From an uncultured Alcaligenaceae bacterium (GTDB taxonomy: Bacteria; Pseudomonadota; Gammaproteobacteria; Burkholderiales; Burkholderiaceae_B), in assembly GCA_937897265.1 (NCBI GenBank), contig CALCPT010000525.1, forward strand, positions 1-7,096: 7,096 nt of DNA, read 5' to 3'. Position numbers and translations under genes: made by a program. This document shows, in pieces, positions 5,699 through 7,096 of the stretch (position 1 is its first letter; each line of letters opens with the position of its first letter). The notes below the pieces were generated by a model that saw only the letters and a program-made list of their open reading frames with translations, had not been told where the DNA came from and ran no database searches.

Positions 5699-6490
5699 TT
5701 AGCCAAAGCGGCCCGTGATGTAGTCTTCGGTTTCTTTGCGAGTCGGTTTGACGAAAATCTGATCGGTCTTGCCGAACTCCATTAATTCACCCAGATACAT
5801 ATACGCCGTGAAATCAGAACAACGCGCGGCTTGCTGCATGTTGTGGGTCACGATGACAACTGTGTAGTCATTTTTCAGTTCAGCGATCAACTCTTCGACT
5901 TTAGCCGTTGAGATCGGATCAAGCGCCGAACACGGCTCATCGAGCAACAACACCTCTGGCTTGATCGCCACACCGCGCGCAATACACAAACGTTGTTGCT
6001 GGCCGCCTGACAAGCTGCTGCCGTTTTGACCTAGCTTATCTTTTACCTCGCCCCACAGCGCGGCCTTACTAAGCGCCCATTCAACGCGCTCGTCCATTTG
6101 CCCTTTGCTCAAATTTTCAAAGAGCCGGACCCCGAAAGCGACGTTGTCATAAATGCTCATTGGGAAAGGTGTTGGCTTTTGAAACACCATCCCAATCTTT
6201 GCCCGTATTAACGAGATATCCGTTTTGGACGTTAAGAGATTTTCGCCATCAAATAAGATTTCGCCTTCCGCGCGCTGACCGGGGTACAGTTCAAACATAC
6301 GATTCAAGGTACGTAATAAAGTCGATTTACCACAGCCCGATGGGCCAATAAACGCAGTGACTTTATTTTTGGCGATCGACATATTGACATCGCGCAACGC
6401 ATGAAATTTGCCGTAATAAAAATTGAGATTTTTAATTTCAATTTTTGATACTAGAGCGGTGTCTTGTTTTGCAGTAGCGTTCAAAACCAT
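5699..6490 (-). CDS. pstB: Phosphate ABC transporter ATP-binding protein PstB
   Basis: PstB is the cytoplasmic ATPase that drives high-affinity phosphate uptake through PstC/PstA with the binding protein PstS. The 263-residue protein has Walker [10 protein letters not shown] at 49-57, [15 protein letters not shown] from 103, the PstB-characteristic Q-loop region, and signature LSGGQQQR at 160-167. Walker B VLLLDEP is at 180-186, SALDPIST follows at 188-195, and H-loop His216 is in THNM. The C-terminal [14 protein letters not shown] is diagnostic for PstB. Length is normal. GAAGGT lies 7 bases before the ATG at 6490. It follows pstA by 64 bases, matching pstSCAB order. No phoU follows; the next gene is a tRNA. 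Control by PhoB is expected from family knowledge but the promoter is outside the window. Confidence 0.97.
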   Translation of the reverse strand: MVLNATAKQDTALVSKIEIKNLNFYYGKFHALRDVNMSIAKNKVTAFIGPSGCGKSTLLRTLNRMFELYPGQRAEGEILFDGENLLTSKTDISLIRAKIGMVFQKPTPFPMSIYDNVAFGVRLFENLSKGQMDERVEWALSKAALWGEVKDKLGQNGSSLSGGQQQRLCIARGVAIKPEVLLLDEPCSALDPISTAKVEELIAELKNDYTVVIVTHNMQQAARCSDFTAYMYLGELMEFGKTDQIFVKPTRKETEDYITGRFG

Positions 6491-6554
6491 AGTGTTTACC
6501 TTCGGGTTCTTTTTAGTCAGACTGAAATAGGTCGCGCAGGTCTAACGATGAAAA

Positions 6555-7096
6555 TCATTTTTGCTGGAACATTGCACGTGCGAGGATGTTGATCCCTAGC
6601 ACCGCCAAGGTGATGAGTGTGGCCCCGGCCCAAGCCAAAGTGTTCCAGTCTGAAAACGGGCTCGCTGCAAACTGAAATATCACCACCGGCAAATTGGCCA
6701 GCGGCTTATTCATGTCAAACGACATAAACTGATTGTTCAACGCCGTAAACAACAGGGGCGCCGTCTCGCCTGCAACACGTGCAACTGCCAGCAAAATACC
6801 TGTCATGATCCCGGCCCGAGCAGCCTTATAAGACACCATCGTAATCATGCGCCACTTGGGGCATCCCAAGGCAAAGCAGGCCTCACGCAAACTGTTGGGC
6901 ACCAAGAGCAGCATGTTGTCGGTGGTACGCACGACAACCGGGATCACCAGAATCGCCAAGGCGAATGAACCAGCCCAGCCAGAATAGTGCCCCACTTGCG
7001 AGACATAAACCGCGTAAATAAATAACCCGATCACGATCGAAGGCGCAGATAGCAACACGTCGTTTAAGAAGCGCGTGGCTGGAGCCAGCCAGCCAC
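6555..7096 (-). CDS. pstA: Phosphate ABC transporter permease PstA, C-terminal part (cut by window edge)
   Basis: This is an inner-membrane channel subunit of the phosphate importer. The frame is open to the window edge and gives about 180 C-terminal residues of a protein usually near 290; the 5' part lies beyond 7096. It begins [20 protein letters not shown], directly comparable to the [16 protein letters not shown] stretch of E. coli Pst[30 protein letters not shown], the EAA-loop region with ALGCPKW, and [19 protein letters not shown] follow, ending in a hydrophobic segment before AMFQQK and TGA. A GTG at 7058 could look like a start but is internal to this conserved region. pstB follows after 64 bases. 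Confidence 0.96.
   Translation of the reverse strand, partial: GWLAPATRFLNDVLLSAPSIVIGLFIYAVYVSQVGHYSGWAGSFALAILVIPVVVRTTDNMLLLVPNSLREACFALGCPKWRMITMVSYKAARAGIMTGILLAVARVAGETAPLLFTALNNQFMSFDMNKPLANLPVVIFQFAASPFSDWNTLAWAGATLITLAVLGINILARAMFQQK
7075..7096. repeat. 8-bp inverted repeat at the right edge of the window
   Basis: GTGGCTGG (7075-7082) and CCAGCCAC (7089-7096) are perfectly complementary, 6 bases apart, and end on the last base. The sequence encodes plausible PstA residues (GWLAPATR), so it looks genuine. A short GC-rich palindrome could also be the reason the assembly stops here. Confidence 0.4.

Noticed and set aside
6491..6554. AGTC-A-GACT palindrome in the pstA-pstB gap as a hairpin
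   Set aside because: The arms are four bases with a one-base spacer, which is too short to be a meaningful RNA structure.
33..7096. CRISPR array, insertion sequence, toxin-antitoxin or defence system
   Set aside because: No direct repeat array, transposase, or recognisable defence domain was seen on either strand; the window is filled by transporter, dehydrogenase and tRNA genes.

Overview
The window is a bacterial contig fragment in which every gene I can support lies on the minus strand. Family resemblances (LivG/LivF/PstA/PstB/MmsB sequences, a Burkholderiales-style LivF opening, a CCA-encoding tRNA-Pro) and mid-range base composition suggest a betaproteobacterium, probably Burkholderiales. 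That assignment is inference from familiarity, not from a marker gene. Bases 1-32 are not biological: they match the Illumina TruSeq read-2 adapter, so the left edge is an assembly artefact and the livH gene is cut there.

Read in the direction of transcription (right to left), the layout is as follows. (1) 7096-6555: the C-terminal ~180 residues of PstA, then pstB (6490-5699), the end of a high-affinity phosphate importer operon. No phoU follows in view. (2) 5603-5527: tRNA-Pro(UGG) with its own promoter-like boxes and a perfect 14-bp hairpin terminator (5485-5518). (3) 5412-4522: mmsB, a 3-hydroxyisobutyrate dehydrogenase, with a candidate extended -10 promoter. (4) A 182-base gap holding two inverted repeats, then 4339-3086: a periplasmic binding protein of the Leu/Ile/Val type. 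(5) 2981-2085: a second, more divergent beta-hydroxyacid dehydrogenase, separated from the binding protein gene by a strong 13-bp hairpin. (6) 1922-1137 livG, 1140-364 livF, 364-33 livH (truncated), tightly overlapped. livM is expected beyond the left edge.

Functionally this is two transport modules divided by a tRNA unit. The pst genes import phosphate. The left module couples a branched-chain amino acid type (HAAT) ABC importer to two NAD-dependent beta-hydroxyacid dehydrogenases. MmsB belongs to distal valine catabolism, so a reasonable inference is import and oxidation of valine-derived or other small branched carboxylates. The real substrate cannot be read from sequence.

I see no mobile element, CRISPR array, phage gene or defence system, and no clearly undescribed system. 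The points worth a second look are the adapter, the dehydrogenase/transporter arrangement, an unusual LivG signature motif, and several inverted repeats between genes. No gene-free stretch exceeds 300 bases; the longest is about 182.
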